A stretch of DNA of 64,000 nucleotides from Leptolyngbyaceae cyanobacterium (GTDB taxonomy: Bacteria; Cyanobacteriota; Cyanobacteriia; Cyanobacteriales; Aerosakkonemataceae): positions 1 to 64,000 of the forward strand of contig DATNQN010000151.1 of the NCBI GenBank assembly GCA_036703985.1, written 5' to 3'. Position 1 is the stretch's first letter. Each line of letters starts with the position of its first letter. The notes below the pieces were generated by a model. That model saw only the letters and a list, made by a program, of their open reading frames with translations, had not been told where the DNA came from and did no database searches. The position numbers and the translations under genes were made by a program. Below are positions 1-9,654 of the stretch, in pieces.

Positions 1-29
1 CCCTAGCCCCTAGCCCCTAGCCCCTACCC
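1..29. repeat. 7-bp tandem repeat (CCCTAGC) before fmt
   Basis: Three copies of CCCTAGC followed by the variant CCCTACC run from the window edge to just before the fmt start codon. The tract probably continues to the left of the window. It occupies the place where a ribosome binding site would be expected, and no purine-rich site is visible. Confidence 0.85.
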
Positions 30-31
30 AC

Positions 32-1036
32 ATGAAAATCATCTTCTTCGGCACGCCTCAATTTGCAGTGCCTACCTTAGAACGCTTATTAAACGATCGT
101 AAATTTGAAGTTTTAGCAGTTGTTACCCAACCGGATAAACGGCGAGGAAGAGGTAACGAGTTAATTCCCTCACCTGTCAAAAAAGTCGCATCAGACCATG
201 AATTACCGATTTGGCAACCCCAGCGAATCAAAAAAGACCCCGAAACGATCGCTAAATTACAGCAAGCTCAAGCCGATGCCTTTGTGGTAGTAGCCTACGG
301 GCAAATTCTCTCTCAAGAAATCCTCGATCTGCCCAAACTCGGCTGCATCAACGTTCACGGTTCGATTTTGCCCGAATACCGAGGTGCTGCCCCCATTCAA
401 TGGTGCCTTTATCATGGCAAAACAAAAACAGGCATCACCACTATGCTGATGGATGCTGGTATGGATACTGGTGCCATGCTGTTCAAGGCTTATAGAGAAA
501 TCGGATTATTAGACAACGCCGAAGATTTAGCCGCCAGCTTATCGGAATTAGGGGCAAACTTATTAATCGAGACACTCATCAAATTAGAACGCCAAGAAAT
601 AGAACCAATTCCGCAAGATTCCGCCGTGGCTACTTACGCGCCTCTGATTAAAAAAGAAAATTACTATCTGGATTGGTCAAAGCCAGCCATCCAACTGCAT
701 AACCAAGTACGGGGATTTTATCCCAACTCAGCCGCTATATTTCGGGGAAATCCGCTCAAAATTAGCGCAACAGTACCCCTTAGCCCGGATTATTGGCCGC
801 ATCTGCCCCCGGAATTGAAAGTGCTAGAACAGAGTTGGCCTTCTCTATCTTCCCTGTCTGGAAATATTGGAGAAGTCGTTAAAATTGCCAAGGGGATTGG
901 CCCGATCGTACAAACTGGCGACGGACTTCTGCTACTACGAGAAGTGCAGATGGCTGGTAAGCGCCTGCAATCGGGAGCGGATTTTGCTAATGGCAGTCGT
1001 TTAGAAATAGGCGAAATATTGGGAAACGGTCAGTAG
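32..1036 (+). CDS. fmt: methionyl-tRNA formyltransferase
   Basis: This enzyme transfers a formyl group from 10-formyltetrahydrofolate to the amino group of Met-tRNA(fMet), making the initiator for translation in the cytosol. The 334-residue length is normal for the family. The N-terminal Rossmann-type segment begins [15 protein letters not shown]. The folate-binding signature of the family (SLLPxxRG) appears as [15 protein letters not shown] near residue 110, and GMDTGAML lies about 30 residues later. The C-terminal OB-like domain follows from about residue 205. The ATG at 32 is the first in frame and gives the conserved N-terminus. It follows a 7-bp tandem repeat and has no clear Shine-Dalgarno site. 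The next gene converges on it with an 11-bp gap. Confidence 0.97.
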   Translation: MKIIFFGTPQFAVPTLERLLNDRKFEVLAVVTQPDKRRGRGNELIPSPVKKVASDHELPIWQPQRIKKDPETIAKLQQAQADAFVVVAYGQILSQEILDLPKLGCINVHGSILPEYRGAAPIQWCLYHGKTKTGITTMLMDAGMDTGAMLFKAYREIGLLDNAEDLAASLSELGANLLIETLIKLERQEIEPIPQDSAVATYAPLIKKENYYLDWSKPAIQLHNQVRGFYPNSAAIFRGNPLKISATVPLSPDYWPHLPPELKVLEQSWPSLSSLSGNIGEVVKIAKGIGPIVQTGDGLLLLREVQMAGKRLQSGADFANGSRLEIGEILGNGQ

Positions 1037-1047
1037 TTAGGGCTTGC

Positions 1048-1404
1048 TTAGGATGATTGTTCGTAATAGCGACATCGATCGCATGGCCCCTCTGGATTAA
1101 CAGCACAGCGAAGGATTTCAGAACGTGCATTGAAGCGACAACTAGCATCTCCCAGCACCCATCGTCCTTCTACCAAACTTTTTTCTGTCGGACGGGGTGC
1201 AGATTGCACGTATAGGGCGACGTTCTGTAATCGATAACGACCAGACCTTAGCTGATAGCGGTGGCGACGTTCCAGAACAGCATAAGTTTTGCCTTCGAGA
1301 TCCAAATAGTTACCGGGTTGTGGTGTCCAGTCAAGGTTTACTTTACCAAGGGACTGACGCGGATGCGTCAGAATCACCTCAGTCGGTAGTGAATCTGACT
1401 CCAT
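1048..1404 (-). CDS. conserved cyanobacterial protein, DUF6464-like
   Basis: A 118-residue soluble protein that I associate with the cyanobacterial DUF6464 family; the biochemical role is unknown. The C-terminal half carries four cysteines (DASCRFNARSEILRCAVNPEG, then CDRC), which could bind a metal or iron-sulfur centre. The start is the ATG at 1404. It converges on fmt with only 11 bp between the stops, so the two genes likely share a termination region. An overlapping reading frame on the plus strand (1197-1406) is a shadow of this gene. Confidence 0.75.
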   Translation of the reverse strand: MESDSLPTEVILTHPRQSLGKVNLDWTPQPGNYLDLEGKTYAVLERRHRYQLRSGRYRLQNVALYVQSAPRPTEKSLVEGRWVLGDASCRFNARSEILRCAVNPEGPCDRCRYYEQSS

Positions 1405-1802
1405 AACTCTCCAAAGATGTGTTGGGTACTACATCTTTTAAGGTATCGCGATATTTACAAAAAGCTACCAACGATATCAATTTCCTTTTGTGTTATATCT
1501 ATCATGCCCGGTATTATTGGTTGCCTGACAAACATCGCTTTCTTATCTGCTTTTATCCCACATCCCGCACTCTGAACTGTCACGATCGTAAATTATCATT
1601 TTTTGAATTCAAAATTAAAAATTCAAAATGCTTGCATTAAGAAGAAGATTTATTTTGAATATATTAATTCTGGGTACAAGTTCCCACTGAACGGAAGTTT
1701 TGTATTGATTTGACACTACTTTGGGTTAACAATCTCCCGTTATGCGTTAGCTTAACGGGAGATTATTGATAATTCACAATGAAATGACCGACACCTTTGA
1801 AA
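1405..1802. other. gene-free stretch, AT-rich
   Basis: Nearly 400 bp between two leftward genes. It should hold the promoter of the DUF6464-like gene near its left end. A low-complexity segment of the form ttcaaaattaaaaattcaaaa lies around 1606-1628, a type common between cyanobacterial genes. A strong hairpin lies at 1731-1764. A short plus-strand reading frame at 1419-1640 shows no family resemblance and is not called. Confidence 0.6.
1731..1764. terminator. perfect 12-bp stem-loop, possible terminator
   Basis: AATCTCCCGTTA at 1731-1742 pairs perfectly with TAACGGGAGATT at 1753-1764 around a 10-nt loop. It sits about 40 bp beyond the stop of the leftward ATPase gene. There is no clear U-tract on either strand, so it may act as a transcript 3' end or RNA-stabilising hairpin instead of a canonical intrinsic terminator. 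Confidence 0.55.
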
Positions 1803-2918
1803 CTACAAAATACGATGTTTGAGCCAAAAGGATAGAAGTGGTAATGCCACTCGATACCCTGCTTTAGCTCCATAAATTAATCCTTTTTGTTCCAATCCTG
1901 TCAGAGCGCCCTGAAAACCACCACCTCTGGAAAACTGGTGTTTCTGAAGATAGGGGCGTGAATGAGGACTATCAGTGGGATCGATCGCTAAACTCTCCAG
2001 TACTCGTGCCTGAATGGGAGGCAGGAGTAACAGGAGAGATTCAAAGGTAACAGACAAATCCTCGACCAATCGTAACGTGCTGCAATGTACGTGATGAAGT
2101 TGGATCGATTGTGGGTAAAATTGAGGCGAAAAACTGATTTCTTCATGTTGATAAAAAGAACGATGGTCGCTCCAAATTCGCCGCGCCAGAGCGATCGCAT
2201 CTCCAATATGTCCTTGTGAATAGTCCAAAAACAATTTCAAGGCATCCACTTCAAACTTTAAGCCTGCTGCTGCCATTGCTTCCACAACCCAAGTTTCTAT
2301 TTCCCGATCCTGCACGGGAAGCAAGGAGACAAGTTCAACCGAGCTATCCTCCACCCAATCTTCTGGCGTCGTCGCTAAAACAACGTAGCTGACTCGGTTT
2401 TGCCGTTGAATTTCTTGTCGCAAATACGATTCCCACTCACCTGTCCGATCCCAAGAGCGAATATGGGGAAAATTCTGAAAGACAAACACTACCCGACAGC
2501 TTAACTGTTCTGCCATCATCTGGGGTAATTTCAACAAGGCTTGCAGAATCAGCCATTCATCACTGCGGGGAACCTGCCAAACCAAGCGGGGTTGATGTGT
2601 GGTTGGTTGCTCTAATTGCAACGGATAGGCAGCAATCCACTGCTGGATCGAAGTTCGTTCTTCCGATGTGCCAAAGATGTGCAGAATCCCGGAAGCCATC
2701 AACTCTAAAAAGCGAGAAGAAGTGGTGGCTCGCAGACAGTCGATCTCCAAAACTCTGGCTCCAATTTGCTGCGCCCCATAGCGAATCAACGATCGCCGTC
2801 CGCTTCCCGTCACGCCTGTCAGCATCAAATCTCGGTCAGCTGCCAAAATTTCACGGATTTGTTCTAGCTCACTCTGCCTGCCAATCAACCCCTGCGGCTT
2901 AAAAACATCGTTTATCAC
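1803..2918 (-). CDS. P-loop ATPase of the AAA/STAND type
   Basis: A 371-residue cytosolic ATPase. After an N-terminal segment matching the start of ORC/CDC6-like ATPases (GLIGRQSELEQIREIL, residues 10-25), a Walker A-like loop reads LTGVTGSGRRSLIRYGA near residue 40; the usual lysine of GKS/T is replaced by arginine (GSGRRS). A Walker B-like stretch CRVVFVFQNF lies near residue 140, lacking the usual acidic DE pair. The C-terminal third looks like a winged-helix domain (GGGFQGALTGLEQKGLIYG). The start is GTG at 2918, supported by a strong GAGGAGG site 11 nt upstream. With the altered Walker motifs it may bind nucleotide without hydrolysing it. The partner is unknown. Confidence 0.75.
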   Translation of the reverse strand: MINDVFKPQGLIGRQSELEQIREILAADRDLMLTGVTGSGRRSLIRYGAQQIGARVLEIDCLRATTSSRFLELMASGILHIFGTSEERTSIQQWIAAYPLQLEQPTTHQPRLVWQVPRSDEWLILQALLKLPQMMAEQLSCRVVFVFQNFPHIRSWDRTGEWESYLRQEIQRQNRVSYVVLATTPEDWVEDSSVELVSLLPVQDREIETWVVEAMAAAGLKFEVDALKLFLDYSQGHIGDAIALARRIWSDHRSFYQHEEISFSPQFYPQSIQLHHVHCSTLRLVEDLSVTFESLLLLLPPIQARVLESLAIDPTDSPHSRPYLQKHQFSRGGGFQGALTGLEQKGLIYGAKAGYRVALPLLSFWLKHRIL

Positions 2919-3077
2919 GATCGACTAATCCTCCTCACTTTTAACCAACCTGAACTGAGAAACCATCTACTTTTCTCTAACAACCCCAAAAGAATTTTCA
3001 ATGCACCCATGCTTGTACTAGAAAATAGTGCAATGTAATAATGAAAGAACTAATTTTTAGTGCAATTCATTTTACCC

Positions 3078-5897
3078 ATGTCTGCTAACCTACCGCATCC
3101 TCAAATTTCTCAACCCCTTGAGAACCACTTGTGGCATACTATTGAGGCTGAAAAAGCGCTTTGGCTGCTCAAGAGCGATCGCACGTATGGTTTAACCCAA
3201 GAACAGATTGACCAGAATTTACAGCACTACGGTACAAACGAACTCATCGAAACAGGCGGGCGATCGCCTCTAGAAATTTTCTGGGATCAGTTTAAGAACA
3301 TCATGTTACTGATGCTGATCGCCGTCGCCATTATTTCCACAATTCTGGACGTGCGCGAATCTCTAATCAAGGGACAGTTTATTTTTCCCAAAGATGCGGT
3401 AGCGATCTTTGCGGTGGTGTTGCTGAATGGATTACTGGGATACCTTCAGGAGAGTGGAGCCGAAAAAGCACTCTCCGCCCTGAAAAATATGGCTTCGTCG
3501 AAAGTGCGATCGATCCGCGCAGGTAAACCAGTGGAAGTGGAATCCAAAGAACTGGTTCCCGGCGACATTATGCTGCTGGAAGCGGGGGTGAAGGTGGCAG
3601 CAGATGGGCGCATTCTGGAAGCAGCGAACTTGCAAGTGCGAGAAGCAGCCCTCACTGGAGAGGCACACGCAGTGGAAAAACAAGCCAATGCCATCCTGCC
3701 AGAAGATGCGCCTCTGGGCGATCGGATCAATTTAGTGTTTTCTGGAACAGAGGTGGTGCAGGGACGGGCAACGGTGCTGGTGACAGGCACGGGAATGCAG
3801 ACCGAATTGGGCAAGATCGCCACCGCGCTGCAATCAGTCGAGACAGAGCCAACACCTTTGCAAAAACGCATGACCCAACTGGGCAATACCTTGGTCACGG
3901 GATCGTTGATTATCGTGGCGATCGTGATTCTGGGGGGGACTTTGTTCAACCCCTCCCTATTTGAAGAACTGGTCAAAGTCTCTCTCAGTATGGCGGTGGC
4001 GGTTGTACCAGAAGGCTTACCCGCCGTCATCACCGTTACCCTAGCATTGGGTACGCAACGCATGGTGAAGCGAAATGCCCTGATCCGGAAACTGCCTGCG
4101 GTGGAAACCCTCGGTTCTGTCACGACCATTTGCTCGGATAAAACCGGAACTTTGACTCAGAACAAAATGGTAGTGCAGGCAGTTCATACCGATCGCTTTG
4201 CTGCGAGCGTAACGGGCGAGGGATACAGTCCTGAAGGCGGGTTTTATCAGCAGACCGATCGCACGGAAATTTCCGTTGAGACAGAGCCAGAATTGCGATC
4301 GCTCCTGATGGCGTGCGTGCTGTGCAATGATGCCGTGTTGCAAAAAGAGAATGGCGAGTGGGCAATATTGGGCGATCCGACCGAAGGCGCACTGCTGGCA
4401 GTTGCCGGGAAAGGAGGGTTTCGCAAAGACCAACAGGAGCAAGCATTACCCCGCGTGGCAGAGTTTCCGTTTTCGTCCGAACGCAAGCGGATGAGCGTTG
4501 TCGTGCAGGATGCGTCCAGCCAACTGGGAAACAGCCCGTTTGTGATGTTTACCAAAGGTTCGACCGAACTGGTTCTCGAACGTTGCACTCACATTCAACA
4601 GGACGATCGCTCTCAACCGATTACAGCACAACAACGGCAACAGATTTTAGAGCAGAACGATCGGTTAGCAAGTCGAGGGTTGCGGGTTTTAGGATTTGCT
4701 AGTAAGAACTTAACAGAATTATCGGATCGCGATACAGAGGATACGGCTGAAATTAACTTAACTTGGTTGGGATTGGTGGGAATGCTGGATGCCCCCCGTC
4801 CTGAAGTGCGCGATGCGGTGGCTAAATGCCGTGCCGCAGGCATTCGTCCGGTGATGATTACAGGGGATCACCAGCTAACGGCACAGGCGATCGCAGAAGA
4901 TTTGGGTATTGCTAAAATGGGCGATCGCTGCTTGACGGGGCAGGAACTGCAAAAGCTCACTCAGCCAGAACTGGAAGCACAAGTACAGCAAGTCAGCGTA
5001 TATGCTCGCGTAGCACCAGAGCATAAGTTGCGAATTGTCCAAGCTCTCCAACATCAGGGACAGATCGTTGCCATGACAGGGGATGGAGTTAATGATGCTC
5101 CCGCCTTGAAACAAGCAGACATTGGGGTGGCAATGGGCATCACGGGTACGGATGTGAGTAAAGAGGCTAGCGATATGGTGCTGCTGGATGACAACTTTGC
5201 CACCATTGTTTCAGCCGTTGAAGAAGGACGAGTTGTTTACATCAACATTCGTCGCTTTATTCGCTACATCTTGGGCAGCAATATCGGTGAGGTATTGACG
5301 ATCGCCGCCGCTCCGTTGTTGGGGTTGGGTGGTGTACCGTTGTCTCCTTTGCAAATTCTCTGGATGAACTTGGTAACTGATGGACTTCCTGCTTTAGCAC
5401 TAGCAGTAGAACCCGGTAGGCCGATCGTTATGCAACAACCGCCTAAAGATCCAAAAGAGAGCATTTTTGCCAGAGGCTTAGGCTCTTACATGGTACGGAT
5501 TGGCATTATTTTGGCAGTAATTACGATCTTGATGATGGTCTGGGCATACGATTACACAGCCCAGGTACAAAGTGAATTGTTAGATCGCGATCGCTGGCAA
5601 ACAATGGTGTTCACCACCCTTTGTTTAGCGCAAATGGGACACGCGCTGGCGATTCGTTCCAATACTCGGTTGATGTTGGAAGTCAACCCATTCTCGAATC
5701 GCTATGTTTTGCTATCCGTTGCCGTTACTAGCATCCTGCAACTGACGCTTATTTACGTTGAACCACTACGAAACTTCTTCAATACTCATTACCTGAGTGG
5801 ATTAGAACTATTGGTTTGTATTGGATTTAGTTCTCTAGTATTTGTCTGGATTGAAGCAGAGAAGTTGTTTATCCGGTGGTATGTCTCTCGCCAATAG
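3078..5897 (+). CDS. calcium-transporting P-type ATPase (type IIA, PacL-like)
   Basis: A cation pump in the cytoplasmic or thylakoid membrane, about 939 residues, a full-length SERCA/PMR1-like P2A ATPase. The N-terminal cation-transporter domain ([19 protein letters not shown]) is followed by the TGEA actuator motif, the ion-binding PEGLP motif in the fourth membrane helix ([17 protein letters not shown]), the phosphorylation site [13 protein letters not shown] with Asp near residue 354, the hinge [10 protein letters not shown] with Asp near 669, and a C-terminal hydrophobic block with about four to six helices ([21 protein letters not shown]). PEGL and the NxxTD motif favour Ca2+ or Mn2+ over Na+/K+. 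I chose the ATG at 3078 over an in-frame GTG at 3060 because it begins a typical family N-terminus; neither has a good ribosome binding site. Confidence 0.93.
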   Translation: MSANLPHPQISQPLENHLWHTIEAEKALWLLKSDRTYGLTQEQIDQNLQHYGTNELIETGGRSPLEIFWDQFKNIMLLMLIAVAIISTILDVRESLIKGQFIFPKDAVAIFAVVLLNGLLGYLQESGAEKALSALKNMASSKVRSIRAGKPVEVESKELVPGDIMLLEAGVKVAADGRILEAANLQVREAALTGEAHAVEKQANAILPEDAPLGDRINLVFSGTEVVQGRATVLVTGTGMQTELGKIATALQSVETEPTPLQKRMTQLGNTLVTGSLIIVAIVILGGTLFNPSLFEELVKVSLSMAVAVVPEGLPAVITVTLALGTQRMVKRNALIRKLPAVETLGSVTTICSDKTGTLTQNKMVVQAVHTDRFAASVTGEGYSPEGGFYQQTDRTEISVETEPELRSLLMACVLCNDAVLQKENGEWAILGDPTEGALLAVAGKGGFRKDQQEQALPRVAEFPFSSERKRMSVVVQDASSQLGNSPFVMFTKGSTELVLERCTHIQQDDRSQPITAQQRQQILEQNDRLASRGLRVLGFASKNLTELSDRDTEDTAEINLTWLGLVGMLDAPRPEVRDAVAKCRAAGIRPVMITGDHQLTAQAIAEDLGIAKMGDRCLTGQELQKLTQPELEAQVQQVSVYARVAPEHKLRIVQALQHQGQIVAMTGDGVNDAPALKQADIGVAMGITGTDVSKEASDMVLLDDNFATIVSAVEEGRVVYINIRRFIRYILGSNIGEVLTIAAAPLLGLGGVPLSPLQILWMNLVTDGLPALALAVEPGRPIVMQQPPKDPKESIFARGLGSYMVRIGIILAVITILMMVWAYDYTAQVQSELLDRDRWQTMVFTTLCLAQMGHALAIRSNTRLMLEVNPFSNRYVLLSVAVTSILQLTLIYVEPLRNFFNTHYLSGLELLVCIGFSSLVFVWIEAEKLFIRWYVSRQ

Positions 5898-5935
5898 CCC
5901 AAAACTTGACACATTAGCTCAGTCTATATTATTCA

Positions 5936-6754
5936 ATGAATAAAAATAATTCACCTTTTGGCATTCAAACTTACTACCAAGGGGAAATTACTGTCGATCT
6001 GGAATTTTCCATCTACCAACAATTACATAAACAGTCTGTCAGCATTTCTGAATTCATACAACGGCTGGCTCGCTTCATCGCTATGGTAGAAAACAATAAG
6101 GAAAGATCCAATATCAATCCTTATGCTGAGAAATTTAATCGAGGAATTCACATCTTAGGAAGGTATGATTCTGAGTTAGGAGTTTTCCCTAAACCAAATT
6201 TGGCATTGAAATGTTCGGAAGGTTTTTGGGGTGCGGAAGACCCTAGAAAACAATTTTTGAGGAGCATCCAATTAGCCTGGGAATTTGAAACCAAGTTAAA
6301 CGATCGAGAAAAAGCACTTCTTCAGATTTGTCCTGCTTACTTGCATTTCCAAACAAGTATCAGGAGTACCCTTTTTAAACGAGTACTTTTTATGCCAAAA
6401 ATAGAGGGTACTCCACTGGGAAAAATAGAAACTGGATTTAGTTCTGAATTTTGTCAAACATTCAATATTCCTGAAATTCAGGAAATCAAGCGCAAATTTA
6501 GGTTTTCCCTGCATCGGTTAGGCGATCGCGATCGTCAGCGTCAGTTGCTCAAAATCCAGTCTGCTTACTTATTTCAACGCTTGTTTCAAAGAGGAATTAG
6601 AATTTTAAGCTTGAATCAGAAAAACATTCTAGCTACATTCAATACTAGTGGTAACCCAAGTCAATACGTCATTATCGATCCGGTTGCAGATTATTGTTTA
6701 CCAATTTCTCCTGCCTATAATCTCTTGACAGGTCAACTGTGCAAACTTAAATAA
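5936..6754 (+). CDS. uncharacterised 272-residue protein
   Basis: I do not recognise this family. It is a soluble, mildly basic protein of 272 residues with no signal peptide or membrane segment. Visible elements are GRYDSELGVFPKPNLALKCS near residue 75, a mixed helical middle, and a C-terminal stretch reading YVIIDPVADYCLPISPAYN that recalls the end of some kinase- or phosphotransferase-like folds (an ID-x-D-like ending), but no catalytic loop is clear. It starts 38 bp after the calcium ATPase stop on the same strand, so co-transcription is possible. The ATG at 5936 is the first in frame. Confidence 0.6.
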   Translation: MNKNNSPFGIQTYYQGEITVDLEFSIYQQLHKQSVSISEFIQRLARFIAMVENNKERSNINPYAEKFNRGIHILGRYDSELGVFPKPNLALKCSEGFWGAEDPRKQFLRSIQLAWEFETKLNDREKALLQICPAYLHFQTSIRSTLFKRVLFMPKIEGTPLGKIETGFSSEFCQTFNIPEIQEIKRKFRFSLHRLGDRDRQRQLLKIQSAYLFQRLFQRGIRILSLNQKNILATFNTSGNPSQYVIIDPVADYCLPISPAYNLLTGQLCKLK

Positions 6755-6768
6755 CTTTACTAGGTCTT

Positions 6769-6869
6769 TATAGCGATCGTAAATTAATTGGAACAACCAA
6801 ACCCCTCCCAACCCTTCCCTTACCAAGGGGAGGACGGGTGGAGTTGATTACTTAAATAGGATCGCTATA
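6769..6869. repeat. MITE-like palindromic element, about 101 bp
   Basis: The ends TATAGCGATC (6769-6778) and GATCGCTATA (6860-6869) are perfect inverted repeats, with partial similarity continuing inward. The centre has CCCCTCCC paired with a GGGGAGG block, so the whole element can fold on itself. This class of small palindromic element is common in cyanobacterial intergenic DNA. No coding capacity. Confidence 0.6.
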
Positions 6870-7101
6870 GCAACCAATCCTTTATAAAAATTCTGAATTC
6901 TGGCTCCAGATACCAAATCTGGGTTAGTTAACCCCTATATCTTCTCTTCTTTCCTGGAGCGTCTTGGAGCGGTTCATTAATAAAGGGGGTTTTTTACCCG
7001 GGTTTAGTATGACTTCTGAATTCTGTTTTGATAATAACTAAAGCTAAACCAGAGGCGAGAGGTTTAATGCTAATTCATCAGTTAATTGAAAATTTTTATA
7101 A

Positions 7102-7137
7102 AGGCGATCGCCCACAAGCTGGTAAGTGCGATCGCCT
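7102..7137. terminator. hairpin built from two HIP1 sites
   Basis: AGGCGATCGC at 7102-7111 and GCGATCGCCT at 7128-7137 form a perfect 10-bp stem with a 16-nt loop. It lies 35 bp beyond the stop of the leftward small gene, where a termination or 3'-stabilising structure would be expected. There is no U-tract. Confidence 0.45.
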
Positions 7138-7171
7138 AAATCAATTTACACCTAGCTCGGCAACTTTTAAC

Positions 7172-7432
7172 TCAACCTTTTTCATCCTCTCCAGAAAATG
7201 GATGATTGCCAATCCCTAATTGTTGTTTAGTATTAGTCAACTCTTTCCACAAAGATTCAATATCAGTAAATGCCTGTTCTATGGGAATTTTCCCATTGGT
7301 TGCCAAGTTACTGATAAAACCTACTCGTTGGGCAAATTCTTGTAGATTAGCATCAAATACTAAATTTTCTGGTTTAACATCACCGTAATAGCGGCTTTTC
7401 GGATATAAAAAAGTAGATGATTTAGCTAACAT
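7172..7432 (-). CDS. small conserved cyanobacterial protein, 86 residues
   Basis: A small soluble protein of a type that recurs in cyanobacteria (FLYPKSRYYGDVKPENLVFDANLQEFAQ). No biochemical function is known to me. I chose the ATG at 7432 over an upstream in-frame start at 7489 because AGGAG lies 8 nt before it (AGGAGTTGAGAATATG) and the conserved part begins right after it. The C-terminal tail after KQQLGI is probably variable. It is monocistronic, facing a long gene-free region upstream. Confidence 0.7.
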   Translation of the reverse strand: MLAKSSTFLYPKSRYYGDVKPENLVFDANLQEFAQRVGFISNLATNGKIPIEQAFTDIESLWKELTNTKQQLGIGNHPFSGEDEKG

Positions 7433-7882
7433 ATTCTCAACTCCTATACTTTTTCCCTCTATATTTCTATAATAAACCTCGATCCCCAAATGGTATTAGT
7501 GATAACACTATGCTAAAGACGTGATTGTTGACACTTTTTTTTGTGATGTCAATACGGCAATAAATCCGATCTAGATCGGCAAGTTAAGTGATATCTGTTA
7601 GATATTGGCAGTGATATAAATCACAATGATAATTCTCGGGAAAAGTACTTAAGTAAGTTTACGAAAAAAATCGATGTTCTAAACCGATACCTCATTAGAC
7701 TTCTCTAAAAAAACTGTAGAGACGTTTCGTGAAACGTCTCTACAAAGATTCTAGGCTATGCACTTTTAATTTCTGGAGGTCTCTACTGCTTTAACAACCT
7801 ATTTTGGTGAATAAACCCAGTTTTAATCGTAAGTAATACGGAATTTATCGCTTACCTTTTCAGTAAATAGAAATAAGTTTTT
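7433..7882. other. gene-free stretch upstream of a small gene
   Basis: About 450 bp separating two leftward genes. It should hold the promoter of the 86-residue gene at its left end. A dispersed palindrome occurs at 7714-7744. I see no RNA gene or further reading frame of note. Confidence 0.6.
7714..7744. repeat. dispersed palindrome (GTAGAGACGTTTC type)
   Basis: AGAGACGTTTC pairs with GAAACGTCTCT over 11 bp around a 2-nt loop, then TGT/ACA pairs after a one-base bulge. Palindromes with the GTAGAGACGTT core are very common in cyanobacterial intergenic DNA. The bulge suggests an ageing copy. Confidence 0.7.
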
Positions 7883-8971
7883 TTACTTACTTAAATCCGG
7901 GAAAACTTCACTGACGGCTGGATGAACTAACTGATAGTTACGAACGTTCAAACCTTTAGCTAAAGCTAAATCTAACTCCAAAGCTTTTACGCCATAATTA
8001 GCCAGTTTGACAACGTAAGGTAAAGTGCTATTGTTAAGAGATTGGGTAGCAGTCCAAGGAACGGCTCCCGGCATATTTGGTACGCCATAATGCACGACAC
8101 CTTCTTCAAGGTAAACGGGATTGGTGTGAGAGGTGGCTCGTAATGTTTCTACACAACCGCCTTGGTCTACTGCTACGTCAACAATGACAGAACCGGGGCG
8201 CATTTTTTGGACAAAAGCTCGCGATACGAGTATGGGTGCTTTTCGTCCCGGTACTAAAACGGCACCGATGAGTAAATCGGTGTCGGGAACGTTAGCTTCA
8301 ATTACAGAAGAGTTACTGTAGAGAAGTTCGATTCGAGAGCCAAAGAGAGTTTCCAAATAAGCTAAACGATCGACGTTTATATCTAAAATCTGGACTCTGG
8401 CACCCATGCCTATAGCTATTCTGGCAGCTTCCGTACCTACTACGCCAGCACCTAAAATCATCACTTTACCCGGTCTCACCCCAGGTACGCCGCCAAGCAG
8501 GACGCCTCGACCTCCTTGCTGCCTTTCTAGAAACCTAGCGCCAAATTGCACGGCTAAACGTCCGGCGATAATGCTCATGGGGGTAAGCAAGGGCAGTTTG
8601 CCGTCTGGTAATTCTACGGTTTCGTAAGCTAGAGCAGTTACTCCACAATCTATTAAGTGTTCGGTTAATTTGCGATCGGCTGCTAAATGTAAGTAAGTAA
8701 ACAGTAATTGTCCTTTTTGAATCAATTGGTATTCTGCTGGCAGTGGTTCTTTTACCTTAACTACCAATTCTCTATTCCAAGCATCTTCGGCAGTCGCAAC
8801 AATTTTTGCTCCCACCTGAATATAATCTTCATCTGTAAAACCAGCACCCGTACCCGCACCAGTTTCGACAAAAACGGTATGACCCGCTTCATGCAAAACT
8901 CTGATGCTACTCGGACTTAATCCAACTCGATATTCTCGATCCTTAGTTTCTTTTGGTACACCTATTTCCAT
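7883..8971 (-). CDS. ald: alanine dehydrogenase
   Basis: This enzyme catalyses the NAD-linked reversible deamination of L-alanine to pyruvate and ammonium in the cytosol. The 362-residue length is normal. The N-terminus MEIGVPKETKDREYRVGL is the family signature, with KVKEPLPAEY near residue 72 and the NAD-binding glycine loop VMILGAGVVGTEAARIAIGMGA near residue 168. LPGRKAP-like and VDVAVDQGGCVET segments complete the catalytic domain. I chose the ATG at 8971 over a TTG at 8983 because GAGG lies 6-7 nt before it and the conserved N-terminus starts there. The gene is monocistronic. Confidence 0.95.
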   Translation of the reverse strand: MEIGVPKETKDREYRVGLSPSSIRVLHEAGHTVFVETGAGTGAGFTDEDYIQVGAKIVATAEDAWNRELVVKVKEPLPAEYQLIQKGQLLFTYLHLAADRKLTEHLIDCGVTALAYETVELPDGKLPLLTPMSIIAGRLAVQFGARFLERQQGGRGVLLGGVPGVRPGKVMILGAGVVGTEAARIAIGMGARVQILDINVDRLAYLETLFGSRIELLYSNSSVIEANVPDTDLLIGAVLVPGRKAPILVSRAFVQKMRPGSVIVDVAVDQGGCVETLRATSHTNPVYLEEGVVHYGVPNMPGAVPWTATQSLNNSTLPYVVKLANYGVKALELDLALAKGLNVRNYQLVHPAVSEVFPDLSK

Positions 8972-9269
8972 TTGTAACCTCAAATCAGTCCTATATTTTT
9001 AGCTTATGTTGCTTAAACCGATTCTGCTTAGAAAGGAGCTAGAGGCTATAAACTATAGCTAATCTGGCTTTCTGCCCCTACATCGGTTACTTTTCCTACT
9101 TTTTGACTAATCAACCGGAAGATAGAAATTTTGTGTTGACTAAGGGTGAAGCCTCTCTAAAATAGAAAAGGTAAAGATTTGTAACTAGGCAACGCTGTGC
9201 ATAACCTCCCGTTGGCAGCCCCGCATAGCCTGGTTGTTCACCACTTGTTGAAATTGGGTATTAAAATAT

Positions 9270-9464
9270 ATGGCACAAGGTTTCCAACCAACAACGGCAC
9301 AACCGCAACCAACTGCTACTCCCAAGCTGGAGGAGCCAAAGTTTGGTTTCAATGAATATGCAGAGCGCTTGAATGGGAGAGCCGCGATGATCGGCTTTGT
9401 CCTAACTTTGTTAATTGAATACTTAACCGGTCAAGGACTTTTATCCTGGTTGGGTTTAACTTAA
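9270..9464 (+). CDS. high-light-inducible protein (HLIP/SCP)
   Basis: A 64-residue single-helix member of the chlorophyll a/b-binding superfamily in the thylakoid membrane. These proteins bind chlorophyll and carotenoid and protect photosystem II assembly under light stress. The signature FGFNEYAERLNGRAAMIGF carries the pigment-binding E-x-x-N-x-R residues, followed by the hydrophobic helix VLTLLIEYLTG. The N-terminal 25 residues are a Pro/Thr/Gln-rich linker. The gene stands alone. Confidence 0.93.
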   Translation: MAQGFQPTTAQPQPTATPKLEEPKFGFNEYAERLNGRAAMIGFVLTLLIEYLTGQGLLSWLGLT

Positions 9465-9560
9465 AGAATGGGAATTGAGAAGGATGAAGGATAAAGGATG
9501 AAGTCTGAAGGATAAAAATCAAATAATTCTTCCCATCCCCCCATCCTCTCATCCCCCTAC
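9465..9560. repeat. degenerate GGATGAAGGATAAA repeat tract
   Basis: The stretch after the HLIP stop contains repeated AAGGATGAAGGATAAAGGATG-like units, then a pyrimidine-rich CCCATCCCCCCATCC segment. A second copy of the same style follows the WD40 gene near 11630-11665. These are low-complexity spacer repeats typical of large cyanobacterial genomes. Confidence 0.6.
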
Positions 9561-9654
9561 CTTATTCCCACGGCCATTTCTCTCTTCTGGTGCTGGGAGT
9601 ATTACAATAGGAAGCGCTAAGATCGTATATAAAATAGGAATAAAAATAATTGTG

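Larger units (their letters stand above)
6755..7171. other. gene-free stretch with palindromes
   Basis: About 417 bp between a rightward and a leftward gene. It contains the MITE-like element at 6769-6869 and a HIP1-bearing hairpin at 7102-7137. A 63-codon plus-strand reading frame at 7028-7219 covers the hairpin and runs into the next gene antisense, so I treat it as chance. Confidence 0.6.

Noticed and set aside
1419-1640. A 73-codon plus-strand frame in the gap after DUF6464
   Set aside because: Composition is that of AT-rich spacer, and its end is the ttcaaaattaaaaattc low-complexity segment common between cyanobacterial genes.
3446-4129. A 227-codon open frame antisense to the calcium ATPase gene
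   Set aside because: It mirrors a GC-rich, strongly conserved coding region in the P-type ATPase and has composition typical of antisense frames (Thr, Ser, Arg rich). The overlapping gene has all motifs of its family.
7028-7219. A 63-codon plus-strand frame
   Set aside because: It covers the HIP1 hairpin, overlaps the end of the opposite gene, and lacks a ribosome binding site and any family resemblance.
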